Source: Entomohabitans teleogrylli (lineage in GTDB: Bacteria; Pseudomonadota; Gammaproteobacteria; Enterobacterales; Enterobacteriaceae). Taken from it: DNA of 64,000 bases. The notes beneath the pieces were generated by a model. It saw nothing but the letters and a program-made list of their open reading frames with translations, was not told the DNA's origin and did no database searches. The DNA is taken from contig NZ_KQ947376.1 of NCBI RefSeq assembly GCF_001484765.1, forward strand, positions 575,736-639,735. Reading direction: 5' to 3'. The translations under genes and the position numbers were made by a program. Positions within the stretch are counted from its first letter, which is position 1, and each line of letters starts with the position of its first letter. This document shows positions 26,505 to 35,790 of this stretch, one piece after another.

Positions 26505-27107
26505 TTATTTTTTCTGCGCCGCCTTGATGACCACCCCGTTTTCAAAAACCAGTGGCTGGCGATTCTCCTCCACCGCGCGCAGCGGTTCGACCTGATGCAG
26601 AGTTTGCTGGCAGCGCTCCACCAGATGCTGGTATTCGCGCGTGCCCTGTTTTTTCCACTCGATCTCCTGCGGCTGTAGCTCGCGTATAGCGCGCGCCGGG
26701 CTGCCGACGATCAGTTTATTGGCGTCGAAGACCGCCCGGGATTTCACAAACGCCGCCGCGCCGACAATACTGTTTTCGCCGATACGCGCTTCATCCAATA
26801 CCACGGCGTTCATCCCTACCAGCGCGTTTCGGCCAATATGGCAGCCGTGCAGAATGGCCCCGTGACCGATATGCCCCTCTTCCTCCACCACGGTCTCCTG
26901 ATTCGGAAATCCGTGCATCACACAGTTATCCTGAATGTTTGCTCCGTCCCGCACCACGATCCGCCCAAAGTCGCCGCGCAGGCAGGCATTGGGGCCGACA
27001 TACACCCGGTGGCCGATAATCACATCGCCGATCAGCACCGCGGTGGGGTGGACAAAACTGTCCAGCGGCACCACGGGCGTTAAACCATCAATCTGGTAAA
27101 CAGGCAT
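26505..27107 (-). CDS. paaY: Phenylacetate pathway thioesterase/hexapeptide protein PaaY
   Basis: Left-handed beta-helix (hexapeptide-repeat) protein of 200 aa, gamma-carbonic anhydrase-like. PaaY is reported to hydrolyse dead-end CoA thioesters formed in phenylacetate catabolism. Repeats such as [41 protein letters not shown] and [13 protein letters not shown] are visible, and the His in DNCVMHG and GHGAILHG are likely metal ligands. It is the last gene of the paaX-paaY pair, 9 bp after paaX. Confidence 0.93.
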   Translation of the reverse strand: MPVYQIDGLTPVVPLDSFVHPTAVLIGDVIIGHRVYVGPNACLRGDFGRIVVRDGANIQDNCVMHGFPNQETVVEEEGHIGHGAILHGCHIGRNALVGMNAVVLDEARIGENSIVGAAAFVKSRAVFDANKLIVGSPARAIRELQPQEIEWKKQGTREYQHLVERCQQTLHQVEPLRAVEENRQPLVFENGVVIKAAQKK

Positions 27108-27116
27108 ACAGGCTCC

Positions 27117-28046
27117 TCAGGGCGACGTCAGAACGCCGCCAAAACGTTGATACCAGGCAGCGCCCGGCTGCGGTAACTCCCCGACAGAGGTCTCGGCGAC
27201 CTCGCTGACAAAGGCTAACGCGCCGGGCGCTACACGTTGATAAATGTTAATGCACAACTGGCGCGCCTGCTGCCCCAGCCAGTGCGGCGGCAACAACACA
27301 TCCGGCAGCATGGGATCTTTCAGCACCACCCGGCGGTAAAAATGAATCAGTAATAACTGGATCAGAAAACAGCTGCGCGGCGTCAGCGCCTGGGCATCGG
27401 CGTCTTTCAACAGCGGCAACAGCGGGCGAAAGGACTGGATAAACTCAGCATAGCGGGCGTTTTTATCGGTCAGTTGCCAGCAGGTTTCCACCCGCGATTT
27501 CAGCGCCGCCTGGGAAAGCGGCAGCGGCGAACGGGCCTCAAAACAGATGACCTGCTCGGCAACCCCGGCTTCGTGCAGCAGGCTCTGCACATCCGCCAGT
27601 TGCTGGGACGGCGACGCCAGCAGACTGGAGGTCAGGGCGCCAAATCCCAGCCATTCCAGCTGCTTCTTAACCTGTTGTAGCGTGTTTTTTTCCAGCCCTT
27701 CCGACAGCAGCAATAGCCAGGCACCATCCCAGGAGGGCTGCCCGGCGCGATAAATCTTGCCCTCGGCGCGCCGGGTCTGGCGCTGCCCGAAATCGGTCAG
27801 ACGGTAGTAACTGCGGCGCCCGACGCGCTCCACCTCCAGCCAGCCCTCTTTATTGAGGCGAAACAGCGAGGTGCGCACAAAGCGCTCGCCAAATCCCAGT
27901 CCTTCCAGCAACACCGCCAGGCTTCCCAGCCAGATTTCGCCGCCCCGGTGGGCCAGCGCATCACCATACAACGAGACAATCAGCGAGGTTCCGCTGATCG
28001 GCACATCGCTGACTGCCTGTTGAATGAACTGCTCAAGTTTACTCAT
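27117..28046 (-). CDS. paaX: Phenylacetate pathway repressor PaaX
   Basis: Transcriptional repressor of 309 aa (E. coli PaaX is 316) that blocks the paaA and paaZ promoters and is released by phenylacetyl-CoA. The N-terminal region (about residues 15-90: SLIVSLYGDALAHRGGEIWLGSL, then FVRTSLFRLNKEGWLEVERVGRRSYYRLT) is the winged-helix DNA-binding domain; the PaaX C-terminal domain follows. Candidate operators matching the published PaaX consensus lie in the paaA-paaZ intergenic region of this window. It is 144 bp downstream of paaK, across a hairpin, so it may have its own promoter. Confidence 0.94.
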   Translation of the reverse strand: MSKLEQFIQQAVSDVPISGTSLIVSLYGDALAHRGGEIWLGSLAVLLEGLGFGERFVRTSLFRLNKEGWLEVERVGRRSYYRLTDFGQRQTRRAEGKIYRAGQPSWDGAWLLLLSEGLEKNTLQQVKKQLEWLGFGALTSSLLASPSQQLADVQSLLHEAGVAEQVICFEARSPLPLSQAALKSRVETCWQLTDKNARYAEFIQSFRPLLPLLKDADAQALTPRSCFLIQLLLIHFYRRVVLKDPMLPDVLLPPHWLGQQARQLCINIYQRVAPGALAFVSEVAETSVGELPQPGAAWYQRFGGVLTSP

Positions 28047-28154
28047 CGCGATACATATCCATGGCTATGCGGGTGATTGACGAATCATAGCATAGCAGAA
28101 GCCGCGTATCGTGATGATCGCCAGGATAAACAATCCCCTGTGCGCGGCCGGATG

Positions 28155-28181
28155 GCGCACCGGCGTTGCCACACGGTGCGC
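28155..28181. terminator. Hairpin between paaK and paaX
   Basis: GCGCACCG and CGGTGCGC form an 8-bp perfect stem with an 11-base loop, 10 bp beyond the paaK stop in transcription direction. There is no T-run. It may attenuate read-through from the catabolic operon into paaX. Confidence 0.4.
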
Positions 28182-28190
28182 TGGCGGGGT

Positions 28191-29504
28191 TTATTGATTC
28201 ACAACATTGCGCAGATCGAAGACGCGCTGCGCCTTTCCTTCCGAACGCGGAATGCTGCCGCAGTTCACGATCGACACATCGGTACTGATACCCACCATCG
28301 ATTTGATGCGATGGCGCAGACCGTGGCAAATATCGCAGCGTTCATCGTGACTGAGCGCCAGGCCGCTCTCCTTCAGTTCCACTTTAATGGACAGGGTGTC
28401 GAGGTGCCCTTTACGACGCACTTCCAGCTGATAGTGCGGCGCGAGGTGCTGAAATTTACAGATCTCCTCTTCCAGTTGCGAGGGGAACACATTCACCCCA
28501 CGGATAATCAGCATATCGTCAGAACGCCCGGTAATCCGGTCCATACGCCGCATACTGCGCGCGCTGGCGGGCAGCAGCCGGGTCAGATCCCGGGTGCGGT
28601 AACGAATCACCGGCAGCGCCTCTTTGGTGAGCGTGGTGATCAACAGCTCGCCATGGTCGCCGTCAGCGCGCGCCGCGCCGCTTTGCGGGTCGACAATCTC
28701 CGGATAGAAATGGTCCTCCCAGATAGTCGGGCCATCAGCGGTTTCAATACACTCCATCGCCACCCCGGGCCCCATCACCTCCGAAAGCCCATAGATATCC
28801 AGCGCGGTGATGCCCAGCCGTCGCTCAATTTCATTACGCATCGCCGCTGTCCAGGGCTCGGCGCCAAACACCCCCACCCGCAGGGAACAGCCGCTGGCGT
28901 CGCCGCCCATCTGGCGCTCCAGCTCTTCAATCAGATTCAGGCAGTAGGAAGGCGTCACCATGATCATATCCGGGTGAAAATCGCGGATCAGTTGCGCCTG
29001 TTTCTCGGTCTGGCCGCCGGACATCGGGATCACGGTGGCCCCCAGCCGCTCGGCGCCATAATGCGCCCCCAGTCCGCCGGTAAACAGCCCATAGCCGTAG
29101 GCCACGTGGATTTTATCTTTCGGCGAACCGCCCGCCGCGCGCAGGGAGCGGGCCACAATGCTGGCCCAGGTATCAATATCGTTGCGGGTGTAGCCAACGA
29201 CCGTCGGTTTCCCGGTCGTGCCCGATGAAGCGTGGATACGCACCACCTGCTCCATCGGCACCGCAAAGGTATCAAACGGGTAGTTATCGCGCAGATCCTG
29301 CTTAGTGGTGCAGGGAAATAAGCGGATGTCCTGTAGCTCACGGAAATCGTCAGGGTGTACGCCAGCGGCATCAAATTTGCGGCGATACATCGGTACATTG
29401 TCGTAGGCATGCTTCAGCGTCCACTTCATCCGGGCAGTCTGCAGCGCCTGCAGTTCGTCCAGAGAGGCGGTTTCAATCGGTTCCAGCTGGGTTGTCGTTA
29501 TCAT
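28191..29504 (-). CDS. paaK: Phenylacetate-CoA ligase
   Basis: AMP-forming ligase of 437 aa, exactly the E. coli length, which activates phenylacetate to phenylacetyl-CoA with ATP, the entry step of the pathway. The P-loop-like HASSGTTGKPTVVGYT motif (about residues 91-106), the YGLSE adenine-site motif and the C-terminal domain with the TGRSDDMLIIRG hinge and the final catalytic Lys region (RSEGKAQRVFDLR) are present. It is the last gene of the paaABCDEFGHIJK operon, 21 bp after paaJ. Its product also supplies the inducer that releases PaaX. Confidence 0.96.
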   Translation of the reverse strand: MITTTQLEPIETASLDELQALQTARMKWTLKHAYDNVPMYRRKFDAAGVHPDDFRELQDIRLFPCTTKQDLRDNYPFDTFAVPMEQVVRIHASSGTTGKPTVVGYTRNDIDTWASIVARSLRAAGGSPKDKIHVAYGYGLFTGGLGAHYGAERLGATVIPMSGGQTEKQAQLIRDFHPDMIMVTPSYCLNLIEELERQMGGDASGCSLRVGVFGAEPWTAAMRNEIERRLGITALDIYGLSEVMGPGVAMECIETADGPTIWEDHFYPEIVDPQSGAARADGDHGELLITTLTKEALPVIRYRTRDLTRLLPASARSMRRMDRITGRSDDMLIIRGVNVFPSQLEEEICKFQHLAPHYQLEVRRKGHLDTLSIKVELKESGLALSHDERCDICHGLRHRIKSMVGISTDVSIVNCGSIPRSEGKAQRVFDLRNVVNQ

Positions 29505-29525
29505 TGTAGGATACTCGCAGGTTTA

Positions 29526-30734
29526 TTAACTCACACGCTCCAGAATTACCGCAATCCCCTGTCCCACGCCGATGCACATGGTACAGAGGGCATAGCGCCC
29601 CTTACGCCGCTGCAACTCGTGGCTGGCGGCCAGCGCCAGACGGGCGCCGCTCATCCCCAACGGGTGGCCTAAAGCGATGGCGCCACCATTGGGGTTGACG
29701 TGCGGGGCGTCATCAGGAAGCCCCAGTTGCCTCAGCACGCCCAGCGCCTGGGCGGCAAAAGCCTCATTCAGTTCAATAACGTCCATATCGTTAATATTCA
29801 GCCCGGCCAGCTCCAGCACCTTACGGGTCGCCGGCACCGGCCCCAGCCCCATCAGCCGCGGCTCCACGCCGGCGGTGGCCATGGCGACAATGCGCGTTTT
29901 CGGGGTCAATCCGTAACGCGCCGCCGCCGCTTCGCTGGCCACCAACAGCGCCGCCGCACCATCGTTAACCCCGGAGGCATTACCGGCGGTCACCACGCCC
30001 TGAGGGCGAAACGGCGCTTTCAGAGCCGCCAGCTGTTCCGGGGTGGTGTCCGGACGCGGATGTTCGTCTGCGCAAACTTGCTCAACGCGCCCTTTTTTCC
30101 CGTGAACAGTGACCGGCACGATCTCCTGAGCCAGAATACCGTCGTGCATCGCCCGGGCGGTTCGCTGCTGGCTGCGCCAGGCGAAGGCGTCCTGATCGGC
30201 GCGGCTGATATTTAACAATTCAGCTACATTCTCTGCCGTTTCCGGCATGCTGTCTGTACCATAGTGTCGCTCCATGACCGGGTTCACAAAACGCCAGCCG
30301 ATCGTGGTATCAAAACACTGGGCCTGACGCTGGAACGGCGTCTCCGCTTTGCCCATCACAAACGGCGCCCGGGACATTGACTCCACGCCGCCGGCAATCA
30401 TCAGTTGCGCCTCACCGGCCTTGATCGCCCTGCCCGCCATACCCAGCGCATCCAGCCCGGAGCCGCACAGCCGGTTCACGGTGGTGCCCGGCACGGTGAC
30501 CGGTAGCCCCGCCAGCAGCGCGGCCATGCGCGCTACATTGCGGTTATCTTCCCCGGCCTGATTGGCGCAGCCCAGCAGCAGATCGTCGATGGCGGCGCCA
30601 TCCAGAGACGGATAGCGGTTCATCAGCGCGCGCAGCGCAATCGCCGCCAGATCGTCGGCGCGTACCGCGGACAGCGCGCCGCCATAGCGGCCTATCGGCG
30701 TACGTACGCCATCGCAAATAAATGCCTCTGTCAC
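29526..30734 (-). CDS. paaJ: 3-oxoadipyl-CoA/3-oxo-5,6-dehydrosuberyl-CoA thiolase
   Basis: Thiolase of 402 aa that cleaves 3-oxo-5,6-didehydrosuberyl-CoA and, at the end, 3-oxoadipyl-CoA to succinyl-CoA and acetyl-CoA. It has the nucleophile Cys in NRLCGSGLDA (about residue 90), the NGGAIALGHPLGMSGAR His motif, and the second Cys in CTMCIGVGQG near the C-terminus. The GTG start overlaps the paaI stop as GTGA, which implies translational coupling. Confidence 0.96.
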   Translation of the reverse strand: MTEAFICDGVRTPIGRYGGALSAVRADDLAAIALRALMNRYPSLDGAAIDDLLLGCANQAGEDNRNVARMAALLAGLPVTVPGTTVNRLCGSGLDALGMAGRAIKAGEAQLMIAGGVESMSRAPFVMGKAETPFQRQAQCFDTTIGWRFVNPVMERHYGTDSMPETAENVAELLNISRADQDAFAWRSQQRTARAMHDGILAQEIVPVTVHGKKGRVEQVCADEHPRPDTTPEQLAALKAPFRPQGVVTAGNASGVNDGAAALLVASEAAAARYGLTPKTRIVAMATAGVEPRLMGLGPVPATRKVLELAGLNINDMDVIELNEAFAAQALGVLRQLGLPDDAPHVNPNGGAIALGHPLGMSGARLALAASHELQRRKGRYALCTMCIGVGQGIAVILERVS

Positions 30735-31156
30735 AGTGATTCTCCCGTTATGCTGGCGCCGGTACGGTGGGCGCGGCCGCGAAACAGCGCCACCACTTTT
30801 TCCTGCTGGTTAATAATTTCAATGTCGTAGACCCCGGTCAGCTTCCCCTGGGTGCGCATTCTGGCCGTCGCCACCAGACGATCGCCGGCCAGCGCCGGAC
30901 GGGCGAAGTCAATGCTGCAGCCGGAGGCCACCGCCGCCAGCCCCTGGCTGTTACAGGCGTAGGCAAAAGCGGTATCCGCAAGAGCGAACAGTTGCCCGCC
31001 GTGGCAGGTGTGATGACCATTGAGCATCTGTTCAGTGACCGTCATAGTCACCACGGCAAAGCCGTCATCCATCTCCTGAATTTCGATACCCAGCGCCCGG
31101 GCGCAGTTATCTCTGGCGTACATCTGGCGCGCATAATGCCAGGCGTTATGACTCAT
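30731..31156 (-). CDS. paaI: Hydroxyphenylacetyl-CoA thioesterase PaaI
   Basis: Hotdog-fold thioesterase of 141 aa that releases CoA from ring-hydroxylated or dead-end phenylacetyl-CoA derivatives and so protects the free CoA pool. The HTCHGGQLFALADTAFAYACN segment (about residues 51-71) contains the hotdog helix and the conserved Asp, and RAHRTGAS is near the end. It overlaps the paaH end by 11 bp and paaJ by 4 bp, so it is translationally coupled on both sides. Confidence 0.95.
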   Translation of the reverse strand: MSHNAWHYARQMYARDNCARALGIEIQEMDDGFAVVTMTVTEQMLNGHHTCHGGQLFALADTAFAYACNSQGLAAVASGCSIDFARPALAGDRLVATARMRTQGKLTGVYDIEIINQQEKVVALFRGRAHRTGASITGESL

Positions 31157-32645
31157 AGCAGCTCTCCATCAGCGCCCGACGGCGCAGCAGTGAACAGGGA
31201 CGGTAGCGTTCCTCGCCATAGTGGCGCCGGAGATTTTCCAGCAGCGTTAAAATATTCGACCAGCCCAGGGCGACTCCCCAGGCCAGCGGTCCGCGTGGGT
31301 AGTTCACCCCCAGACGCATGGCGGTATCGATATCCGCCTCGCTGGCCACCCCTTTCTGGCAGGCGTCCAGCGCTTCATTCACCAGCATCGCTACCGTGCG
31401 CCATACCAGCATCCCCGGGTAGTCATCGATCACCAGCACCTGCTTATCCTGCTGCTGGAGGAAGTGAATGGCTTTTTCGGTCTGATGCGGCAGATTGCGC
31501 TGCGCCGCGGCGACCACCGCCAGCGGCGCGCGCCCGGCGTCAAACGCCAGATCCACCAGCACCACCGGACGGTTGAGACGCTGCGCCACCTGCTGGGCGC
31601 TTTCGCCGCAGGACTCCATCACCAACACCTCGTCAAGCTCAATAGCGGCGTATTTAGTGACGTTGTCACTCGCAAGCGCCAAATGACCGGCGAACTGCGG
31701 GAGCCGCGGCCCGCAACAGCTCACCCGCCGGGCGGCGGACTGAGCGTTCAGCGTTGGGTAAAACGGCAACGGCTGGGTATCGCGCGGCCAGCGATACACT
31801 CCCTGGCCGCTTTTCTTTCCCCAGCGGCCGCCGGACACCAGCTCCTGTTGAATAAGCGACGGCAGAAAACGCCGCTCCTGCCAGAAGGCGTTAAACACCG
31901 AACAGGTGACGGCAAAATTAACGTCCTGGCCAATCAGGTCGGTCAGCTCCAGCGGTCCCATCGGGAACCCGCCGCTGTCGCGCAGCGCGGCGTCAATCAC
32001 CGCCGCCGGCGCTACCTGCTCTTCCAGCGCCCGCCACGCTTCACCATAAAAAGGACGCGCGACGCGGTTAACAATGAATCCCGGCGTGGAGTGACAGCAA
32101 ACCGCGGTTTTCCCCCAGCGGCTCACCAGTTGACACAGGGCTGCAACGGTTTCCGCGCTGGTCGCCAGCCCGCGCACCACTTCCACCAGTTTCATCACCG
32201 GCGCCGGGTTAAAGAAGTGCAGCCCGGCTACCCGCTGCGGTTCAGCGACCCCGCCGGCCAGCGCCGTAATTGAGATCGAGGAAGTATTGCTGGTAAGCAG
32301 CGTCTGCGGCGAACAGATCGCCGCCAGTTCGCAAAACAGTTGTTGTTTCACTTCCAGCCGTTCCACCGCGGCTTCAATCACCAGCGCCGCATCGGCCAGC
32401 CCGGCCAGTTGCGCCACCGGCGTGATACGGGTGAGCGTTGAGCGGCACTGCGCGTCAGTGAGGCGGCCTTTTTCCACCAGGCGGCCCAGCGTCTGTTCAA
32501 TACCGGCGATAGCCCGGGCGGACGCCTGCGGATTGATGTCGTACAGTTTCACCGGGTGGCCAGCCACGGCGGCGGTCTGGGCGATACCGGCGCCCATGGT
32601 GCCGCTGCCAATGACCGCCACAACGGCATGTTGATCGAGCAGCAT
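31146..32645 (-). CDS. paaH: 3-hydroxyadipyl-CoA dehydrogenase
   Basis: NAD-dependent 3-hydroxyacyl-CoA dehydrogenase of 499 aa that oxidises 3-hydroxyadipyl-CoA to 3-oxoadipyl-CoA. The Rossmann motif VIGSGTMGAGIAQ (about residues 10-22), LTSNTSSISI, HFFNPAPVMKLVEVV and the helical HTPGFIVNR-like HSTPGFIVNRVARPF are present, followed by the duplicated C-domain with DYPGMLVWR and GVNYPRGPL. It is about 24 residues longer than E. coli PaaH; the extra material falls in the linker around residues 290-330 (WPRDTQPLPFYPTLN). It begins 1 base after the paaG stop. Confidence 0.95.
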   Translation of the reverse strand: MLLDQHAVVAVIGSGTMGAGIAQTAAVAGHPVKLYDINPQASARAIAGIEQTLGRLVEKGRLTDAQCRSTLTRITPVAQLAGLADAALVIEAAVERLEVKQQLFCELAAICSPQTLLTSNTSSISITALAGGVAEPQRVAGLHFFNPAPVMKLVEVVRGLATSAETVAALCQLVSRWGKTAVCCHSTPGFIVNRVARPFYGEAWRALEEQVAPAAVIDAALRDSGGFPMGPLELTDLIGQDVNFAVTCSVFNAFWQERRFLPSLIQQELVSGGRWGKKSGQGVYRWPRDTQPLPFYPTLNAQSAARRVSCCGPRLPQFAGHLALASDNVTKYAAIELDEVLVMESCGESAQQVAQRLNRPVVLVDLAFDAGRAPLAVVAAAQRNLPHQTEKAIHFLQQQDKQVLVIDDYPGMLVWRTVAMLVNEALDACQKGVASEADIDTAMRLGVNYPRGPLAWGVALGWSNILTLLENLRRHYGEERYRPCSLLRRRALMESCYES

Positions 32646-32646
32646 G

Positions 32647-33432
32647 TTATTTCCCCGTAAACTGCGGCGCGCGTTTCGCCAGGAAAGCCGTTACCCCTTC
32701 CCGGTAATCGGCGCTACGGCCGGCAAGGCGCTGATAGTCGCGCTCGACATCAAGTTGCTGGTCGAGCGTGTTCTGTTCGGCGGCCAGCAGCGCCTGCTTA
32801 ATCAGTCCCAGCCCGTAAGTGGGTTGGGCGGCGAGATGGCGCGCCAGCGCCTGGGCGCTATCGGCCAGTTCGGCATCCTCCACCACCTGCCAGATCATTC
32901 CCCAGCGCTCAGCCTGTTCGGCGCTTAGCTTGTCGCCGAGCAGCGCCAGCCCCAGCGCCCTGGCGCGCCCGGCAAGGCGCGGCAGCATCCAGGTTCCGCC
33001 GCAATCGGGCACCAGGCCCAGCTTGCTGAACGCCATCACAAAACTGGCGGAGCGGGCGGCGATCACCAGGTCGCAGCCCAGCGCCAGGGTCGCCCCGGCG
33101 CCGGCGGCCACACCGTTAACCGCCGCAATTACCGGCTTGGGTAATGCCGCCAGACGGCGCACCAGCGGGTTATAAAAAGTCTCCACCGAATAGCCGAGAT
33201 CCGGCGCCGGCCCGCTCGGGTCGACGTTACGATCGTTTAAATCCTGCCCGGCGCAAAATCCGCGCCCCGCCCCGGTAAGCAGCAGGCAGCGCACGCTGTC
33301 GTCGCGGGCGGCCTGACGCAGGTACTCTGCCAGCTCGCGGTGCATCTCATCGTTAAAACTGTTCAGTCGTTCCGGCCGGTTAAGGGTCAGGGTCATCACC
33401 CCGGCGCTGACGGCGCTTTCAATCAAAGCCAT
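32647..33432 (-). CDS. paaG: 1,2-epoxyphenylacetyl-CoA isomerase
   Basis: Crotonase-fold enzyme of 261 aa that isomerises ring-1,2-epoxyphenylacetyl-CoA to the seven-membered oxepin-CoA and also shifts double bonds later in the pathway. Landmarks are the oxyanion segment GFCAGQDL (about residues 58-65), VNGVAAGAGATLALGCDLVIAA, and LGLVPDCGGTW with the catalytic Asp. It is preceded by paaF (2-bp gap). Confidence 0.95.
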   Translation of the reverse strand: MALIESAVSAGVMTLTLNRPERLNSFNDEMHRELAEYLRQAARDDSVRCLLLTGAGRGFCAGQDLNDRNVDPSGPAPDLGYSVETFYNPLVRRLAALPKPVIAAVNGVAAGAGATLALGCDLVIAARSASFVMAFSKLGLVPDCGGTWMLPRLAGRARALGLALLGDKLSAEQAERWGMIWQVVEDAELADSAQALARHLAAQPTYGLGLIKQALLAAEQNTLDQQLDVERDYQRLAGRSADYREGVTAFLAKRAPQFTGK

Positions 33433-33434
33433 GA

Positions 33435-34202
33435 TTAGCGTCCTGTGAAGTGTGCCGGGCGCTTACCGAGAAAGGCGTCAATCCCTTCCCGGCGATCGTC
33501 TGTCGCCGCCAGCAGCGTAAAAAGTTGACGTTCCATCTTCATTCCCTGACTCAACCCGACATCCATCCCGTGGCGCAGGGACTGTTTCGCCGCCCTGAGC
33601 GCCAGCGGCGCCTGCCGGGCGATACGGTCCGCCAGTTGCCGGGTATACTCCAGCGTCAGCGCTGGCGGGCAGATTTCCGCGACCAGTCCGGCCTGCATGG
33701 CGCGGCGAGCGTCGATAGCTTCGCCGCTCAGCACCATACGAAACGCCAGTGATTTACCAACGGTGCGCAGCAGGCGCTGGGTGCCGCCGGCGCCGGGCAT
33801 AATACCGAGAGTGATTTCCGGCAGCCCGAAGCGGGCGTTCTCCCCGGCCAGCACGATGTCACACAGCAGCGCCAGTTCGCAGCCGGCGCCGAGCGCATAG
33901 CCGTTCACCGCCGCCAGTAACGGCTTATTGAACGCTTCAATACGCTGCCACAGGCCAGGACGCGGGTCGTCGAGCGTGGCGACCAAATCCAGACTGACCA
34001 TCTCTTTTAAATCGGCGCCGGCGGCGAAGCAGGTTTCACTGCCGGTGATCACCACCGCGCCAACTTCTTCACAACCCTGCGCCGCTTCCAGCGCCGCGGC
34101 CAGTTGTTCCAGCAGCGCATTGTTCAGGGCATTACGCGCCTGTGGACGCTGTAATGTCAGAGTAAGCACCCGCCCGGTGTGTTCCGCGATCAGTTCCGCC
34201 AT
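33435..34202 (-). CDS. paaF: 2,3-dehydroadipyl-CoA hydratase
   Basis: Enoyl-CoA hydratase of the crotonase family, 255 aa, hydrating 2,3-dehydroadipyl-CoA to 3-hydroxyadipyl-CoA. CFAAGADLKEM supplies the oxyanion hole (about residues 58-68), VNGYALGAGCELALLCDIVLA contains the first catalytic Glu, and FGLPEITLGIMPGAGGTQRL the second. The start codon overlaps the paaE stop (TGATG), so translation is coupled. The product feeds PaaH. Confidence 0.95.
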   Translation of the reverse strand: MAELIAEHTGRVLTLTLQRPQARNALNNALLEQLAAALEAAQGCEEVGAVVITGSETCFAAGADLKEMVSLDLVATLDDPRPGLWQRIEAFNKPLLAAVNGYALGAGCELALLCDIVLAGENARFGLPEITLGIMPGAGGTQRLLRTVGKSLAFRMVLSGEAIDARRAMQAGLVAEICPPALTLEYTRQLADRIARQAPLALRAAKQSLRHGMDVGLSQGMKMERQLFTLLAATDDRREGIDAFLGKRPAHFTGR

Positions 34203-35272
34203 CAGGCCCCCCTGGCGTCAAAATCGAGCACCACATCATTCCCTTTCGGCAATGCCTGGCAGCTCAGCACATAACCGGCAGCGATTTGATCCGCTTCAAG
34301 ACTGTAATTGGTGCCCATTTCCACCTCGCCGCGTATCACCCGGCATTTGCAGGTAGCGCAAACCCCGCCTTTGCAGGCATAGGGCAGATCGCTGCCCTGG
34401 CGTAGCGCGGCGTCGAGGATGCTTTCGTCGGAAGCCGCCATGGTTATCTGGCGCTCGCGCCCGTCCTGAAGCAGCGTCACCACGGTGCCTGCCGCCTGAT
34501 GGCGCCGGGCGCTCCGCGCGGCTGACTGAGCGGGGGTATTAAAGTGTTCGCTGAAGATAGCCTCGCCGGCCACGCCGAGTTCGATCAGCGTCTCACGCGC
34601 CGCCTGCATCATCGCCTGTGGACCGCAGATAAAAGTACGGTCAAACCCCGGGAAATCGAGCAGCCGCTCGCCGAGCGCCCGCAGCCGCGCCGCATCCAGG
34701 CGGCCGTTAAGCAACTCACTCTCCTGTGTCTCCTGGCTGAACAACCACAGCAGCTGCAGCCGCCCGGGATAGCGGTCTTTCAGATCCGCCAGCGCCTGGC
34801 GAAACATCGCGCTCTGGCTGGTGCGGTTGCCGTAAATCAGCGTAAAACGGCTCTCCGACTCGGTGGCCAGGGTGGAAGCGAGAATCGCCAGCATCGGGGT
34901 AATACCGGAACCGGCCGCCAGCGCCAGATAGTTGCCGCGCGCTTCGGGATTCGGGCGATAGCCGAACTGCCCCTGGGGCACCATCACCTCCAGCGCCATG
35001 CCGCTGTGTAAATCGGCCACCGCATATTGTGAAAAGCGCCCGCCTTCAATGGCTTTCACCGCCACCGAAATCTCTCCGGGCGTCGCCTCCCGGCAGATGG
35101 AATAGCAGCGGCGCAGCTCTTCGCCGCCAGGGCTGGCCTTCAGAGTCAGATGCTGGCCGGGGATAAAGGCATATTCCGCCTCCAGCTCGTGGGGAACGGC
35201 GAAGGTAATCGCCACGGCGTCCGCCGTTTCCCGCTCGATTTTTGCCACTTTCAGGGTATGAAACGTTGTCAT
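34202..35272 (-). CDS. paaE: Phenylacetyl-CoA epoxidase reductase subunit
   Basis: Iron-sulphur flavoprotein reductase of 356 aa (E. coli length) that passes electrons from NADPH to the PaaABC(D) epoxidase. It has an N-terminal FAD domain (RCYSICREATPGE), an NAD(P) domain (LAAGSGITPMLAIL and FICGPQAMM), and a C-terminal plant-type [2Fe-2S] ferredoxin with CKGGVCATCKCRV and a distal LSCQ. The start at 35272 (MTTFHTLKVAK) matches the orthologue; the upstream extension overlaps paaD and is not used. Confidence 0.95.
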   Translation of the reverse strand: MTTFHTLKVAKIERETADAVAITFAVPHELEAEYAFIPGQHLTLKASPGGEELRRCYSICREATPGEISVAVKAIEGGRFSQYAVADLHSGMALEVMVPQGQFGYRPNPEARGNYLALAAGSGITPMLAILASTLATESESRFTLIYGNRTSQSAMFRQALADLKDRYPGRLQLLWLFSQETQESELLNGRLDAARLRALGERLLDFPGFDRTFICGPQAMMQAARETLIELGVAGEAIFSEHFNTPAQSAARSARRHQAAGTVVTLLQDGRERQITMAASDESILDAALRQGSDLPYACKGGVCATCKCRVIRGEVEMGTNYSLEADQIAAGYVLSCQALPKGNDVVLDFDARGA

Positions 35273-35279
35273 GGCAACC

Positions 35280-35780
35280 TCAGATACATTTGAAATAGTC
35301 AAAGGGTTCACGGCAGCTGTCGCAGCGGTATAGCGCCTTACAGGCCGTGGAGCCAAATTCGCTAATCAGCGTGGTGTGGCGACTGCCGCAGCGCGGGCAA
35401 CTGACCTCCGGCGCCGCTGCCGCATGGCAGCTATGACCCTGCGGCGGGCTGATGCCGTATTCGCGCAGGCGCCGCCGGGCGTCCGGCGTCATCCAGTCGG
35501 TGGTCCACGCAGGGTCGAGGCACAGGGCGATAGTCACCGGCACATAGCCCTGCTCAGACAGCGTGTCGCGTATCGCCGTCAACAGGTATTCAGTCGCCGG
35601 GCAGCCGGAATAGGTCGGCGTAAAACCAATCTCCCAGCCCCGGGACTGCTGGCGAACATAGCGCACCATGCCGAGGTCGGTAATCGTCAGTACCGGGATT
35701 TCCGGATCGCTGATGGTGGCGAGCAATTTCCACACCGCCACGACCTCGTGGGATTGCGGCGCTACACGGCATGTCGTCAT
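35280..35780 (-). CDS. paaD: Phenylacetyl-CoA epoxidase assembly protein PaaD
   Basis: Protein of 166 aa of the MIP18/SufT-like family, thought to help metal-centre assembly of the epoxidase. The N-terminal domain contains ISDPEIPVLTITDLGMVR, and GCPATEYLL carries a conserved Cys. The C-terminus adds a zinc-ribbon-like segment with CPRCGS, ACKALYRCDSC and a final FKCI. The start at 35780 follows GAGGTGGTT; 10 bp separate it from paaC. Confidence 0.94.
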   Translation of the reverse strand: MTTCRVAPQSHEVVAVWKLLATISDPEIPVLTITDLGMVRYVRQQSRGWEIGFTPTYSGCPATEYLLTAIRDTLSEQGYVPVTIALCLDPAWTTDWMTPDARRRLREYGISPPQGHSCHAAAAPEVSCPRCGSRHTTLISEFGSTACKALYRCDSCREPFDYFKCI

Positions 35781-35790
35781 AACCACCTCG

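Noticed and set aside
28077-29228. 383-codon plus-strand frame opposite paaK
   Set aside because: Antisense to the intact paaK gene; the His/Arg/Gln-rich product is typical of a shadow frame.
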